64,000 nt of DNA from Bifidobacterium pullorum DSM 20433 (lineage in GTDB: Bacteria > Actinomycetota > Actinomycetes > Actinomycetales > Bifidobacteriaceae). A program made the position numbers and the translations under genes. Location of the stretch: contig NZ_JDUI01000009.1 of NCBI RefSeq assembly GCF_000771405.1, positions 1 through 64,000 on the forward strand. Reading direction: 5' to 3'. The notes under the pieces are model-generated. The model saw only the letters and a list, made by a program, of their open reading frames with translations. It was not told the origin of the DNA and ran no database searches. Positions 1-8,127 of the stretch are shown in pieces. Numbering within the stretch: the first letter of the stretch is position 1; the number at the start of each line of letters is the position of its first letter.

Positions 1-46
1 CTCTCCAAAACCTTGATATTGCAATGATTACTACCAGCCGCTCCCC

Positions 47-122
47 GAGTTGGACCGTTTTCGTTCCTAGAGTTGGACTGTTTTTGTTCCCAGAGTTGGC
101 CGGTTTTCATTTCACGGAGTGG
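47..122. repeat. 23-bp direct repeat, three copies plus a partial
   Basis: Three copies begin at 47, 70 and 93, each opening with GAGTTGG followed by a T-rich GTTTT core; a degenerate fourth start (GAGTGG) follows at 117. The period is exactly 23 bp. No gene covers it convincingly. Arrays of short direct repeats like this occur at the ends of some insertion sequences (the IS21 family, for example), but no transposase is visible inside the window, so that link is only a guess. Confidence 0.7.
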
Positions 123-139
123 AGACACTTCTCTCTTTG

Positions 140-254
140 CACGTTTTGATGGGTTAGGAATCGTCGATTTGTCACGTTTTGATGGGTTAGGAGATGCCGG
201 ATCGACACGTTTTGATGGGTTCAAATATCGTCAACCGTCACGTTTTGATGGGTT
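140..254. repeat. 33-bp-period array of a 16-bp word, four copies
   Basis: The word CACGTTTTGATGGGTT occurs at 140-155, 173-188, 206-221 and 239-254, exactly 33 bp apart, with 17-bp spacers that differ. Because 33 is divisible by three, one frame reads an 11-residue RFDG repeat, but that frame has no ribosome site and runs into the antisense of the neighbouring permease gene, so I treat it as non-coding. Together with the 23-bp array it fills the spacer downstream of the permease. The spacers are too short for a CRISPR array. Confidence 0.75.
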
Positions 255-426
255 TAGGACAGCGAAACCGCTTATTCCGGCACCCGAACCCCCGTTCCAC
301 GCCAACACGACGGTGCCATGGCCAGTCGTCATCGAACCGGCCATGACGCATGCCATACCATCGTCCGGGCGGCGTCCGCCCATCGGCACCAAGACCATCC
401 ATCGATGCCGATCCTCAGCCTTCCGA

Positions 427-1668
427 CTAGCGCACGCAGCGGATTGACCGGAACAACGCGGCCGCGACCAGCACCACCACGGCCTCGCCGACGAACACGC
501 CGCCGTACCCGACCGTATTGATGACCATCGCCGCCGCGAACGATCCGCCGACGCCGCCCAACGTGTTCGCCAGATTGAGGAAGCCCAGATCCTTGGCGAC
601 CGCGTTCGGATTCGGCAGCACCTCGACGCTGATCGTCTGGATCAGCGACGAGTTCGCGCCGTTACCGATGCCGACGATCACCGAGAATGCGATCAATCCC
701 GCCGGGGTCGGGAACAGGAAGGGGACAAGCGCACCGACGGCGATCATGCAGGCGGTGATGACCGTCAGTATCTTCGGCCGCCCGATCCGATCGGCGAGCG
801 GTCCGGCCGCCAGGCAGCAGACCAGCCCGATCGCCAGTGTGATCGACGAGTTGATGGACAGCATCCTCTGTGCACCGTCCTGGTCGAGGTGCAGGTAGTC
901 CTGCAGGATGTACAGCATGTAGTTCGAGATCATGCTGCTGCCCACCGTCAACAGGAACCGCGCCGCCAGCGTCTTATAGAAATCGCGCGCGCCGTGCGTG
1001 GGGAACATGAACATCCTCAGCAGCTCGTGCGGGTTGAACGGCGGCATCGGTTCGTCCAGGTTCGAACGTTCCCCCGCCAACAGCGCGGAGATGATGCCGC
1101 CGATCAGCGCGACCGCGGCGAAGGTCTCCACGCCCAGCGTCACATTCTCAAGGAACTGTGCGGCCACGAGAATCCCGGCCTGTCCGCCGATCATCTGCCC
1201 GAGGCCGTATGCAGAGGACACGGTGCCCCGCCATCGCGCCGACACCCGGTCGGACAGCTGCGCGATCATCGCGGCGGCGACGCCGTTGACCACCAACTCG
1301 TACAAACACCACCAGCCGAGCATCGCGCCGATGCCGTCGGCCCGGCCGAACGCGAACAACACCAGACAGGACAGGATCGAACAGCCGATGATCCACGGCT
1401 TGCGCTTGCCGAACCGCGTGCGGGTACGGTCCGAGCAGGCACCGAGCACGATGTTCGATACGAGCGCGACCAGCATCGCGATGGTCGAGAACATCATGAC
1501 CAGCGAAACCTTGTTCACCGGGTCGATCTCGGCTATCTTCTGCGGCAGCAGCGTGGCGATCCCCCCCTGATGCGGCAGCAGCCAGCTGGCCGGCCCGATC
1601 ACCAGCGAGACGACGAGCCTCCACGGCAGGCGCTCATCAGCATTCGCCACATCGACGTTCGATGTCAC
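427..1668 (-). CDS. MFS sugar-type permease
   Basis: Major facilitator superfamily permease of about 413 residues with roughly 12 hydrophobic segments. The loop after the second segment reads GACSDRTRTRFGKRKPW, the MFS signature as found in glycoside/pentoside-cation symporter-like proteins. It is a cytoplasmic-membrane transporter, and its place directly after a GH43 glycosidase and xylA suggests a pentose or pentoside substrate (inference). Both upstream in-frame starts are GTG; I chose 1668 because AGAGGGG lies just before it, and 1692 is the alternative. The start overlaps the end of the GH43 gene, implying translational coupling. A run of seven G near residue 34 (about 1561) lies in the coding frame and could be prone to slippage. 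Confidence 0.8.
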   Translation of the reverse strand: MTSNVDVANADERLPWRLVVSLVIGPASWLLPHQGGIATLLPQKIAEIDPVNKVSLVMMFSTIAMLVALVSNIVLGACSDRTRTRFGKRKPWIIGCSILSCLVLFAFGRADGIGAMLGWWCLYELVVNGVAAAMIAQLSDRVSARWRGTVSSAYGLGQMIGGQAGILVAAQFLENVTLGVETFAAVALIGGIISALLAGERSNLDEPMPPFNPHELLRMFMFPTHGARDFYKTLAARFLLTVGSSMISNYMLYILQDYLHLDQDGAQRMLSINSSITLAIGLVCCLAAGPLADRIGRPKILTVITACMIAVGALVPFLFPTPAGLIAFSVIVGIGNGANSSLIQTISVEVLPNPNAVAKDLGFLNLANTLGGVGGSFAAAMVINTVGYGGVFVGEAVVVLVAAALFRSIRCVR

Positions 1669-3481
1669 CGTTCCCCTCTTCCACCGGCACACCGGCCATG
1701 CAGCCGACGAAGCCGCCTGCCCACTCCGTGCTCAGGAACCGCGCGTCATACCGGTCGAGCGCCACGCCCGCGGCGCAACCGTCCTCGCCGGCGGCGAGGC
1801 ACGCGGCCACCTCGCGCACGTCGCCGTCATAGGCGAACAGCGTCAGCACATTGCGGTGCAGCAGCAGAGCCACACCCGCCATCCCGGGCTGCAGCGGGCC
1901 ATACTCATGCTCCTCAGCCTGGCCGGCCCGCACGATCGTGCAGGTCACCCGACGGCTGGATTCGGCATCGGCCGCCGACTCCACACGCACCGTGACATGA
2001 TGCGTGGAATTCTGACGGATGATCAGCGTGCCGCAAGCGGGCACGGGGATCACGCAGTCGTCGGACGTGACGCGGGCGTAACGCACGCCGCGCTCGGCGC
2101 GGATAATCTCCACGGCCGTGCCATCCACATCCATCACCGGGCGGGCTTCATCCGCCGACACCGGATCGGACACGGACGCGCCGATGGCGACGCGCGCGGC
2201 GCGATCGTCCTCGACCAGCACCATGTCGGCGGGCGGGAACTGCCCGGCCGGAACATCCTGCGCGATCGCAATGCGCTTGGGCAGGCGGCCCAGACCGGGG
2301 GCCACCACCGGCCACCCCGGATCGCCCTGCGGGGTGGAGGGGGCGCCGCCGCCATCCAGCTTCCAATCAGCGGGGTTGTGCTCCCAGGTCAGCGGGGCGA
2401 TGAACGGTTCGCGCCCCAGATAGCTCAGCAGCTCGCCGGGGTCGGCGCCCTTGGTCTCGCGCACGCCGAGGCTCACGATCCACCAGCCGAGCCGCGGGTG
2501 ATGGATCAGGTCGGTGTGGCCGACGCACTGCACCTGCTCGGCCAGGCCCAGCTGGCGGTGGGTCAGGATCGGGTTCTTCTTGTTCGCATGGAACAGGCGG
2601 CGGTGGGTGTCCAGCACGCAGCGCTCGTTGTCGCGCGGCGTGGGGATCGGCGTTCCGCCGGCCTGGACGTCACGCTCGAACTCCCCCATGGCCGCCTTCA
2701 GCCCGTTCGGGGCGAACACGCGCATGACCATCTCGCTGTGCTCGAAGCTGGTGCCGCCCTCGGCGGTCATCAGATACACGTAGTCGTCGATCCGGTACAG
2801 GTGCGGCCCCTCGGCCCACACCGCCTCGACGCCGTATCCGCGCCAGATCACGGTCTTGCCGCAGCCGGCCGCCTCACCATCGTCGACCAGCGTCCAAGTC
2901 TCGGGATCGATGCGCTGCGTCCAGACCTCGGTCTGTCCCTCCCACTGCGGGTCGACGGCGGGGCGGGTCTGCGTCCAGTACACCGAGCCGTCGGCGTCCT
3001 CGAAGACGTCCGGGTCGATGCCTTCGGCGCCGTCGATCCAGTACGGGCCGGACCACGGGCCCTCAAGCCGTTCCGCGGTGATGGCGAAGTTGCCTTCGGC
3101 ACGGGCCGCGGCCTCGAGCTCGTCGTCCGACACCCCACCGCGGCGCGCCGCATCGGCGTCGATGCGGGCGATGGTGCAGACGATCACGTACTTGCCGCCG
3201 ACCTTGCGCAGCGTCGGCGCGTACACGCCGCCGGAATCCTCGACGAACGGGATGAGCAGGCGGCGCGCCATCGCCTCGTCGATGGCGTCGGCGAGGTGCG
3301 TCCAGCGGCCCAGGTCGTCGGAGACGTGGATCGGCAGACCGGGGACCAGCTCGAACGAGGAGTTCACCATGGCGATCCGGTTGTTGTCGGCATCCCACAT
3401 CCAGGTCGGGTCGGGGTACATGCCGGTCAGGACCGGGTTGGTGATGGTGGTGATGGTGGAAGGGGTAGTGGTCATCGTCAT
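1637..3481 (-). CDS. Glycoside hydrolase family 43 (arabinofuranosidase/xylosidase type)
   Basis: About 614 residues with no signal peptide, so probably intracellular and acting on imported oligosaccharides. The N-terminus carries the GH43-type NPVLTGMYPDPTW block, whose Asp is the expected catalytic base of the five-bladed propeller; further propeller motifs (YWTQTRP, VWAEGPHLYR) follow over residues 100-330. The last ~200 residues look like the beta-sandwich domain common in beta-xylosidase-like members. Start: ATG 3481 or ATG 3475 both follow AAGGA; an upstream extension to 3628 lacks coding character. The gene precedes the MFS gene and follows xylA on the same strand, so the likely role is releasing xylose or arabinose. 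Exact linkage specificity cannot be read from the sequence. Confidence 0.85.
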   Translation of the reverse strand: MTMTTTPSTITTITNPVLTGMYPDPTWMWDADNNRIAMVNSSFELVPGLPIHVSDDLGRWTHLADAIDEAMARRLLIPFVEDSGGVYAPTLRKVGGKYVIVCTIARIDADAARRGGVSDDELEAAARAEGNFAITAERLEGPWSGPYWIDGAEGIDPDVFEDADGSVYWTQTRPAVDPQWEGQTEVWTQRIDPETWTLVDDGEAAGCGKTVIWRGYGVEAVWAEGPHLYRIDDYVYLMTAEGGTSFEHSEMVMRVFAPNGLKAAMGEFERDVQAGGTPIPTPRDNERCVLDTHRRLFHANKKNPILTHRQLGLAEQVQCVGHTDLIHHPRLGWWIVSLGVRETKGADPGELLSYLGREPFIAPLTWEHNPADWKLDGGGAPSTPQGDPGWPVVAPGLGRLPKRIAIAQDVPAGQFPPADMVLVEDDRAARVAIGASVSDPVSADEARPVMDVDGTAVEIIRAERGVRYARVTSDDCVIPVPACGTLIIRQNSTHHVTVRVESAADAESSRRVTCTIVRAGQAEEHEYGPLQPGMAGVALLLHRNVLTLFAYDGDVREVAACLAAGEDGCAAGVALDRYDARFLSTEWAGGFVGCMAGVPVEEGNGDIERRCGEC

Positions 3482-3530
3482 TGATCCTTGGGAGTGGCGG
3501 CCTGCGGCCGGTGATGGACGTTCTGGCTTC

Positions 3531-3571
3531 GAAACTTTCATACAGCGTTGTACCGAACAGTTGAAACTTTC
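3531..3571. promoter_or_regulatory. Pair of GAAACTTTC palindromic boxes upstream of the GH43 gene
   Basis: The odd palindrome GAAACTTTC occurs at 3531-3539 and 3563-3571, 32 bp (about three helical turns) apart, 50-90 bp upstream of the GH43 start. Boxes of the form CGAA-N-TTCG are bound by LacI-family xylan/xyloside repressors in other Actinobacteria, so a substrate-responsive operator pair is a reasonable inference. No LacI gene lies in the window. Confidence 0.5.
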
Positions 3572-3586
3572 GGCCCGCTGAAACGG

Positions 3587-3620
3587 GAGAACGCCCACGG
3601 GTTGCCCCGCAGGCGTTCTC
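3587..3620 (-). terminator. Hairpin between xylA and the GH43 gene
   Basis: Nine-base-pair stem GAGAACGCC / GGCGTTCTC with a 16-nt loop. It lies between xylA and the GH43 gene, next to the operator-like boxes. There is no good T-run, so it may be a processing or attenuation hairpin rather than a full terminator. Confidence 0.45.
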
Positions 3621-3677
3621 TCGATCAATCGGAAGGAAAAGGAGAAAGGAGTAAGAATAAATGACCGGCGATGGCCG

Positions 3678-3707
3678 CCGGCCGGACCTTACCGCATGTC
3701 CGGCCGG
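3678..3707 (-). terminator. Probable xylA terminator
   Basis: Perfect 10-bp stem CCGGCCGGAC / GTCCGGCCGG with a 10-nt loop, 41 bp past the xylA stop. On the minus strand it is followed after about 12 nt by a T-rich stretch. It probably separates xylA transcripts from the GH43 gene. Confidence 0.6.
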
Positions 3708-3747
3708 TGGCGTTCACCGTTTGGCACGGGCCCTGGGCCCGGCATCA

Positions 3748-5094
3748 TCACGCCTCGGCGAGGGCGTCGATGATGTAGTTGTTGATCGTGGCCTTGACGG
3801 ACTCGAGGTGATCCGACTTGGTGGCCTCGATGAGCTTGGCCTGCGGGATGTCGAGAGCGTACTCCTCCAGGGAGGCCAGCGTGGCGGTGCCGTCCTCGAT
3901 GGTGGCGCCGATGCCGGAGTCGTAGGAGGCATAGCGCTCGGCCTGCAGGTTCTGGATGAACTTGTCCTCGTGCATCTTCGCGGCGACCAGCAGGCCGGCG
4001 GCGAAGGTGTCCATGCCCGCGATGTGCGAACGGAACAGGTCCTCAGCGTCGAAGGAGGTACGACGCGGCTTGGCGTCGAAGTTCAGGCCGCCGTGGGGGC
4101 CGATCTGGCCCTCGTCGATGACCTCCCACATCACGGTGGTGGTCTCCATCAGGTCGGTCGGGAACTCGTCCATGTCCCAGCCGATGAGCTTGTCGCCCTG
4201 GTTCGCGTCGAGCGAGCCGAGCACGCCGGCCTCACGGGCCGTGCGAATCTCATGCTGGTAGGTGTGGCCGGCCAGGTTGGCGTGGTTGCCCTCGAGGTTC
4301 AGCTTCATGAAGTCGATGTCGTAGGTCTTCAGGAAGGCGATGGCGGTGGCGGCATCGAAGTCGTACTGATGCATCGTCGGTTCCTTGGCCTTCGGCTCGA
4401 TCAGGAACTGGGCGTCCAGGCCGATCTCCTTGGCATACTCATGGCACATGTGGAAGAACTTGGCCATGTGCTCCTGCTCACGCTGCATCTGCGTGTTCCA
4501 CAGGTTCTCGTAGCCTTCGCGGCCGCCCCAGAACACATAGTTCTCGGCGCCCAGGCGCTTGGCGATCTCGAGGCTGTGCTTCAGCTGGCCGCCGGCATAG
4601 GCGTAGATGTCGGCGAACGGCGAGGTGGAGGCGCCGGAGACGAAGCGCGGGTTGGTGAACAGCGAGGAGGTGTTCCACAGCAGCTTGACGCCGGTGGCCT
4701 TCATGTTCTCCTCGATCTTGTCGACGACCTTGTCCAGGTTGGCGTTGGTCTCACGCAGGGTGTCGCCTTCCGGAGCGATGTCGCGGTCGTGGAAGCAGAA
4801 GTACTCGGCACCGAGCTTGGTGAAGAACTCGAAGGCGTAGTCGACCTTGGCCAGAGCCTCGTCGAGCGGGTTGGAGTACTTGCCGTACCACGGACGGTGA
4901 GCGGTGCCGGTGCCGAACGGATCGACGAGCTCCTGATCGAAGGTGTGCCACCAAGCGACGCCGAAGCGCAGCCAATCCTTCATCTTCTTGCCGGCGACGA
5001 CGCGATCGGCGTCGTAGTAATGGAAGGCCAGGCCCTCCTGCGGTCCCTTCTGGCGACCGACGTATTCGATCTTGTCAACATCCCACAGACCCAT
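3748..5094 (-). CDS. xylA: Xylose isomerase
   Basis: Converts D-xylose to D-xylulose (EC 5.3.1.5) in the cytoplasm; in bifidobacteria xylulose enters the fructose-6-phosphate phosphoketolase route after phosphorylation. At 448 residues it has the length of the long (class II) xylose isomerases. The catalytic pair is visible in FCFHDRD (His102, Asp105); metal-ligand blocks include [23 protein letters not shown] and [10 protein letters not shown]. The start is set by AAAGGAG seven nt upstream. It has its own strong promoter (-35 TTGACA) and a downstream hairpin, so it seems to be transcribed separately from the GH43/permease pair although functionally linked. No xylulokinase gene is present in the window. 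Confidence 0.97.
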   Translation of the reverse strand: MGLWDVDKIEYVGRQKGPQEGLAFHYYDADRVVAGKKMKDWLRFGVAWWHTFDQELVDPFGTGTAHRPWYGKYSNPLDEALAKVDYAFEFFTKLGAEYFCFHDRDIAPEGDTLRETNANLDKVVDKIEENMKATGVKLLWNTSSLFTNPRFVSGASTSPFADIYAYAGGQLKHSLEIAKRLGAENYVFWGGREGYENLWNTQMQREQEHMAKFFHMCHEYAKEIGLDAQFLIEPKAKEPTMHQYDFDAATAIAFLKTYDIDFMKLNLEGNHANLAGHTYQHEIRTAREAGVLGSLDANQGDKLIGWDMDEFPTDLMETTTVMWEVIDEGQIGPHGGLNFDAKPRRTSFDAEDLFRSHIAGMDTFAAGLLVAAKMHEDKFIQNLQAERYASYDSGIGATIEDGTATLASLEEYALDIPQAKLIEATKSDHLESVKATINNYIIDALAEA

Positions 5095-5162
5095 GGGTTG
5101 CTCCTTTGCTGTTGATTCGAGCTGTTATTGTGTCGGCGTCCTTGTGGTCCGCCGTTGCATAC

Positions 5163-5192
5163 ATAGTAAGACCATTTACCCAAGTATGTCAA
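5163..5192 (-). promoter_or_regulatory. xylA promoter
   Basis: On the minus strand -35 TTGACA (5187-5192) and -10 TACTAT (5163-5168) are 18 bp apart, 69 bp upstream of the xylA start. CATAC (5158-5162) and GTATG (5084-side at 5184-5188) form a small dyad across this promoter that could be an operator. Confidence 0.7.
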
Positions 5193-5289
5193 TTCGTTTA
5201 ACTTTATCGGCGTTTCGCGCCGTATGGCACCTTTTCAGCCGACCACATCCCAATCAATCACCCGCAGCTTCCCGGCCAGCCGCCCATCC

Positions 5290-5690
5290 TACTTACCACC
5301 GCCACAACCGCGTGGTACAAAATCCCACGGACGCCCCCCCAACATGTTCCGTACCGCAACCGCGTGGTACGGAACCATCCAAACTCCCCCAGAGAGGTTC
5401 CGTACCGTACCACACTCACCCCCATGATGCAGAAACCCCGAAATCCCAACACCCACCCAAAACCCAACGGCCCGTGGTACGGTACGGAACACCCAAACCC
5501 CGCTTCCGACATTCCGTACCACAACCACGTGGTACGGAACGGCCAAAACCCCGCCTCCAGCATTCCGTACCACAACTGCGTGGTACGGCATCCCCAAAAC
5601 GCGTCTTCCAACATTCCGTACCACAATCACGTGGTATGCAACCGCCCAAACCCATCAACGGGGTTCCGTACCGTACCACACCCACGGTTC
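5290..5690. repeat. Tandem stem-loop array, 51-bp period
   Basis: This part of the 834-bp spacer between the divergent xylA and flavin-oxidoreductase genes holds repeated dyads of the type TTCCGTACCAC-N6-GTGGTACGGAA. The arms are perfect over 11 bp at 5512-5539; related dyads start at 5347, 5563 and 5614. The last three copies are exactly 51 bp apart, with similar linkers rich in AAACCCCG. Two near-identical blocks with GTTCCGTACCGTACCACAC (about 5398 and 5663) bracket the core. Reading frames across it encode only 17-residue repeats, so I treat it as non-coding. In the rest of the spacer I see only the xylA promoter and the ribosome site of the next gene. Confidence 0.85.
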
Positions 5691-5928
5691 ATAGTCGTCA
5701 AGCGTTCTTCGCGCGTTCGCGTTTTGTACACTTGCCCCGCCGTCCCGTTGATGCGCCACACGCCATGCATCAATTACATGTTGCGCATATTTGTGGTGAT
5801 AATGTGCGCATCAACAGTGAAGTATTGACATCTCGAAGTTGAGATCCTCGCCTCACGGCACCCACAGCGTTGAGGCCGGCCGTCACCACGGCGCATCCAT
5901 CGTCCATCGACACGCAAAGGAGCACCAC

Positions 5929-7938
5929 ATGGCACTGCACACCCTGCTCGAACCGCTCGAGATCAACCATATGACCCTGAAGAACCGCATCATGTTCCCG
6001 CCGATGACCACCGGCTATGAGGCGCGCGACGGCTCCATCACCGAGCAGAGCATCAACTTCTACAAGCGCGTGGCCGAAGGCGGCGCCTCCTACATCGTGC
6101 TCGGCGACGTGACCCCCGTGCACACCATCTCCCCCACGCCCAAGCTCGTGACCGACGAGCAGATCCCCTCGTTCAAGGCGCTGGCCGATGCGCTGCACGA
6201 GTTCGATTGCAAGCTCGGCCTGCAGGTGTTCCACCCGGAGTATGACACGGTGGCCGTGGCCGAACTGTTCGCCAAGGGCGACATGGCCGGCGCACGCGCC
6301 AAGCTGCACCATGACATGCAGCACTACATCAACGAGGTCACCGGCGAACGGCTTCAGGAGATCCTCGGCCATATCACCGCACTGGCCCGCCGCGCCACGC
6401 AGGCCGGCGCGGACGCCATCGAGGTGCACGGCGACCGTCTGGTCGGCTCGCTGTGCTCGCCGCTGATCAACCAGCGCACCGACGAATACGGCGGCAGCTT
6501 CAAGAACCGCACCCGCTTCGCCCGCGCCGTCGTACGCGCCATCCGCGAGGGATCGCCGGACATCTGCATCGACTACAAGCTGCCGATTATCACCGAGGAC
6601 CCACAGCTCGGCCGTGGCGGCCTGTTCATCGACGAGGCGGTGGAACTCGCCAAACTGCTCGAGGCCGACGGCGTCGACACCTTCCATGTCGGTCAGGCCA
6701 ACCACACCGGCAATCTCAACGACACCATCCCCGCGATGGGCACGCGCCCCGAATGCTTCATGGCACCCTACGCCCGCCGTATCAAGGAGGCCGTGTCCGT
6801 GCCGGTCTCCACGGCGGGCCGCATCATGACCCCGGAGGACGGCGCCCGGCTCATCGAGGAGGGTGTGTGCGACTTCATCGGTCTCGGCCGCCCGATGCTG
6901 TGCGATCCCGATTACGCGAACAAGGTGGCCGCAGGCCAGGCCGATCTGATCCGCCCGTGCATCATGTGCAACCATGGCTGCACCGACGCCATCGCCAGCC
7001 GCCGGTTCATCTCCTGCGTACTCAACGCCGAGAACGGCTACGAGTACAAGCGCGTCATCACACCGGCCGAGACGCCGCGGAGGATCGCGGTGGTCGGCGG
7101 CGGCCCCGCGGGCATGGAGGCGGCGCGTGTCGCCGCGTTGCGCGGGCATGACGTGACGCTGTACGAGAAGACGGACCATCTCGGCGGCCAGCTCGGCATC
7201 GCCGCCGTGCCGCCGCGCAAGGACGAGATGAACCGTGCGACCCGCTGGTACGAGCGCGCCGTGGCCGCGGCGGGGGTCAACGTCCTGCTCGGCACCGAGG
7301 CCACGCCGGAACGGCTCATCGCGGACGGAGCCGACGAGGTCATCGTGGCGGTTGGCGGACGCTGCGCCACGCCGCCGATCGAGGGCGTGGACATGCCGCA
7401 TGTGATGGACTCCTGGAAGGTGCTGGCCGGCGAACAGCACCCGCATGGCCGCGTCGTGGTCATCGGCGGCGGCCTGGTCGGGGCGGAGACCGCCGAGTAC
7501 ATCGCCCAGGACGGCTGCGAGGTCACCATCGTCGAGATGATGGGGCAGATCGCCGCCGAGGAGTCGAGCACGGTCAAGCCGTTTATCATGGAGGATTTCG
7601 CGGCGCACAACGTGGTGGTCAAGACCAACACCAAGGTCGACCGCATCACCGCCGACGCCGTGGAGGCCACCGAAACGCTGAACCCGCCAGCTCCGGCCGG
7701 ACGCCCGGGCGCCCCCGCGCCGGTGCCCGCGGCCGACGCCCCGGAACCGCAGACCCAGGCGATCAGCATCCCCTGCGACTGCGTGGTCATCGCCTCCGGC
7801 ACGGCGCCGGTGGCCTTCGACACCGGCGCGCTTGAGGCACACGGCATCAAGGTCACGCTGGTCGGCGACTGCAACGGCAAGGCCGCGGACATCAACCGCG
7901 CCGTGGAGGAGGGCTACCTGGCCGCCACCGCCGCCTGA
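5929..7938 (+). CDS. NADH:flavin oxidoreductase, 2,4-dienoyl-CoA reductase type
   Basis: Cytoplasmic flavo-iron-sulfur oxidoreductase of 669 residues with the three-part layout of the old yellow enzyme / 2,4-dienoyl-CoA reductase / trimethylamine dehydrogenase family. An FMN-binding TIM barrel spans about 1-340 (NRIMFPPMTT near the start, RTDEYGGS in the middle). A [4Fe-4S] cluster motif CIMCNHGC with a fourth Cys follows near 345-365. Two Rossmann folds come last: VVGGGPAGMEAA (FAD) and VVIGGGLVGAETAEY (NAD(P)H). The start follows AAAGGAG by six nt; upstream in-frame extension is the repeat spacer. A Pro/Ala-rich insert sits near residues 585-610. The physiological substrate cannot be deduced; several bifidobacterial homologues are annotated only generically. 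Confidence 0.9.
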   Translation: MALHTLLEPLEINHMTLKNRIMFPPMTTGYEARDGSITEQSINFYKRVAEGGASYIVLGDVTPVHTISPTPKLVTDEQIPSFKALADALHEFDCKLGLQVFHPEYDTVAVAELFAKGDMAGARAKLHHDMQHYINEVTGERLQEILGHITALARRATQAGADAIEVHGDRLVGSLCSPLINQRTDEYGGSFKNRTRFARAVVRAIREGSPDICIDYKLPIITEDPQLGRGGLFIDEAVELAKLLEADGVDTFHVGQANHTGNLNDTIPAMGTRPECFMAPYARRIKEAVSVPVSTAGRIMTPEDGARLIEEGVCDFIGLGRPMLCDPDYANKVAAGQADLIRPCIMCNHGCTDAIASRRFISCVLNAENGYEYKRVITPAETPRRIAVVGGGPAGMEAARVAALRGHDVTLYEKTDHLGGQLGIAAVPPRKDEMNRATRWYERAVAAAGVNVLLGTEATPERLIADGADEVIVAVGGRCATPPIEGVDMPHVMDSWKVLAGEQHPHGRVVVIGGGLVGAETAEYIAQDGCEVTIVEMMGQIAAEESSTVKPFIMEDFAAHNVVVKTNTKVDRITADAVEATETLNPPAPAGRPGAPAPVPAADAPEPQTQAISIPCDCVVIASGTAPVAFDTGALEAHGIKVTLVGDCNGKAADINRAVEEGYLAATAA

Positions 7939-7948
7939 CACGGATTGC

Positions 7949-7984
7949 GTGTTTCTCCAGAGTCTCCGAACTCTGGAGAAACAC
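7949..7984 (+). terminator. Perfect 15-bp hairpin after the flavin oxidoreductase gene
   Basis: Arms 7949-7963 and 7970-7984 are fully complementary (core TTTCTCCAGAGT / ACTCTGGAGAAA) around the loop CTCCGA, starting 11 bp after the stop codon. It lacks a long T-run but sits exactly where a terminator is expected. Confidence 0.7.
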
Positions 7985-8054
7985 CCCCATGCCACATCCA
8001 ATAACCGTTACGCATTAAGCCATAACCGCATCGCGCGGACAGCAACCACAAAGA

Positions 8055-8084
8055 TTCGGTCATAGCCGAAACTTTTTGTATAAT
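8055..8084 (+). promoter_or_regulatory. Promoter of the DUF4143 ATPase gene
   Basis: A perfect -10 TATAAT (8079-8084) lies 44 bp upstream of the start. The -35 is poor (TTCGGT at 8055-8060, spacing 18), and that same segment forms a TTCGG-N6-CCGAA dyad (8055-8070), suggesting regulator control. Confidence 0.5.
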
Positions 8085-8127
8085 ACATAATAGTTTCAAT
8101 CATAACCGCAACTTCGTGGAGAGCATC

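Noticed and set aside
140-254. CRISPR array from the four evenly spaced 16-bp words
   Set aside because: Repeats too short, spacers only 17 bp, no cas genes in the window.
73-447. Plus-strand 124-codon frame with RFDG repeats at the left edge
   Set aside because: It only translates the 33-bp repeat and then the antisense of the MFS gene; no ribosome site, and unlike any protein I know.
3661-5115. Long plus-strand frame opposite xylA
   Set aside because: Typical high-GC antisense shadow; the xylA product on the other strand is unmistakable.
5290-5690. CRISPR array from the palindromic repeats near xylA
   Set aside because: The linkers between palindromes resemble each other, whereas CRISPR spacers are unique; no cas genes.
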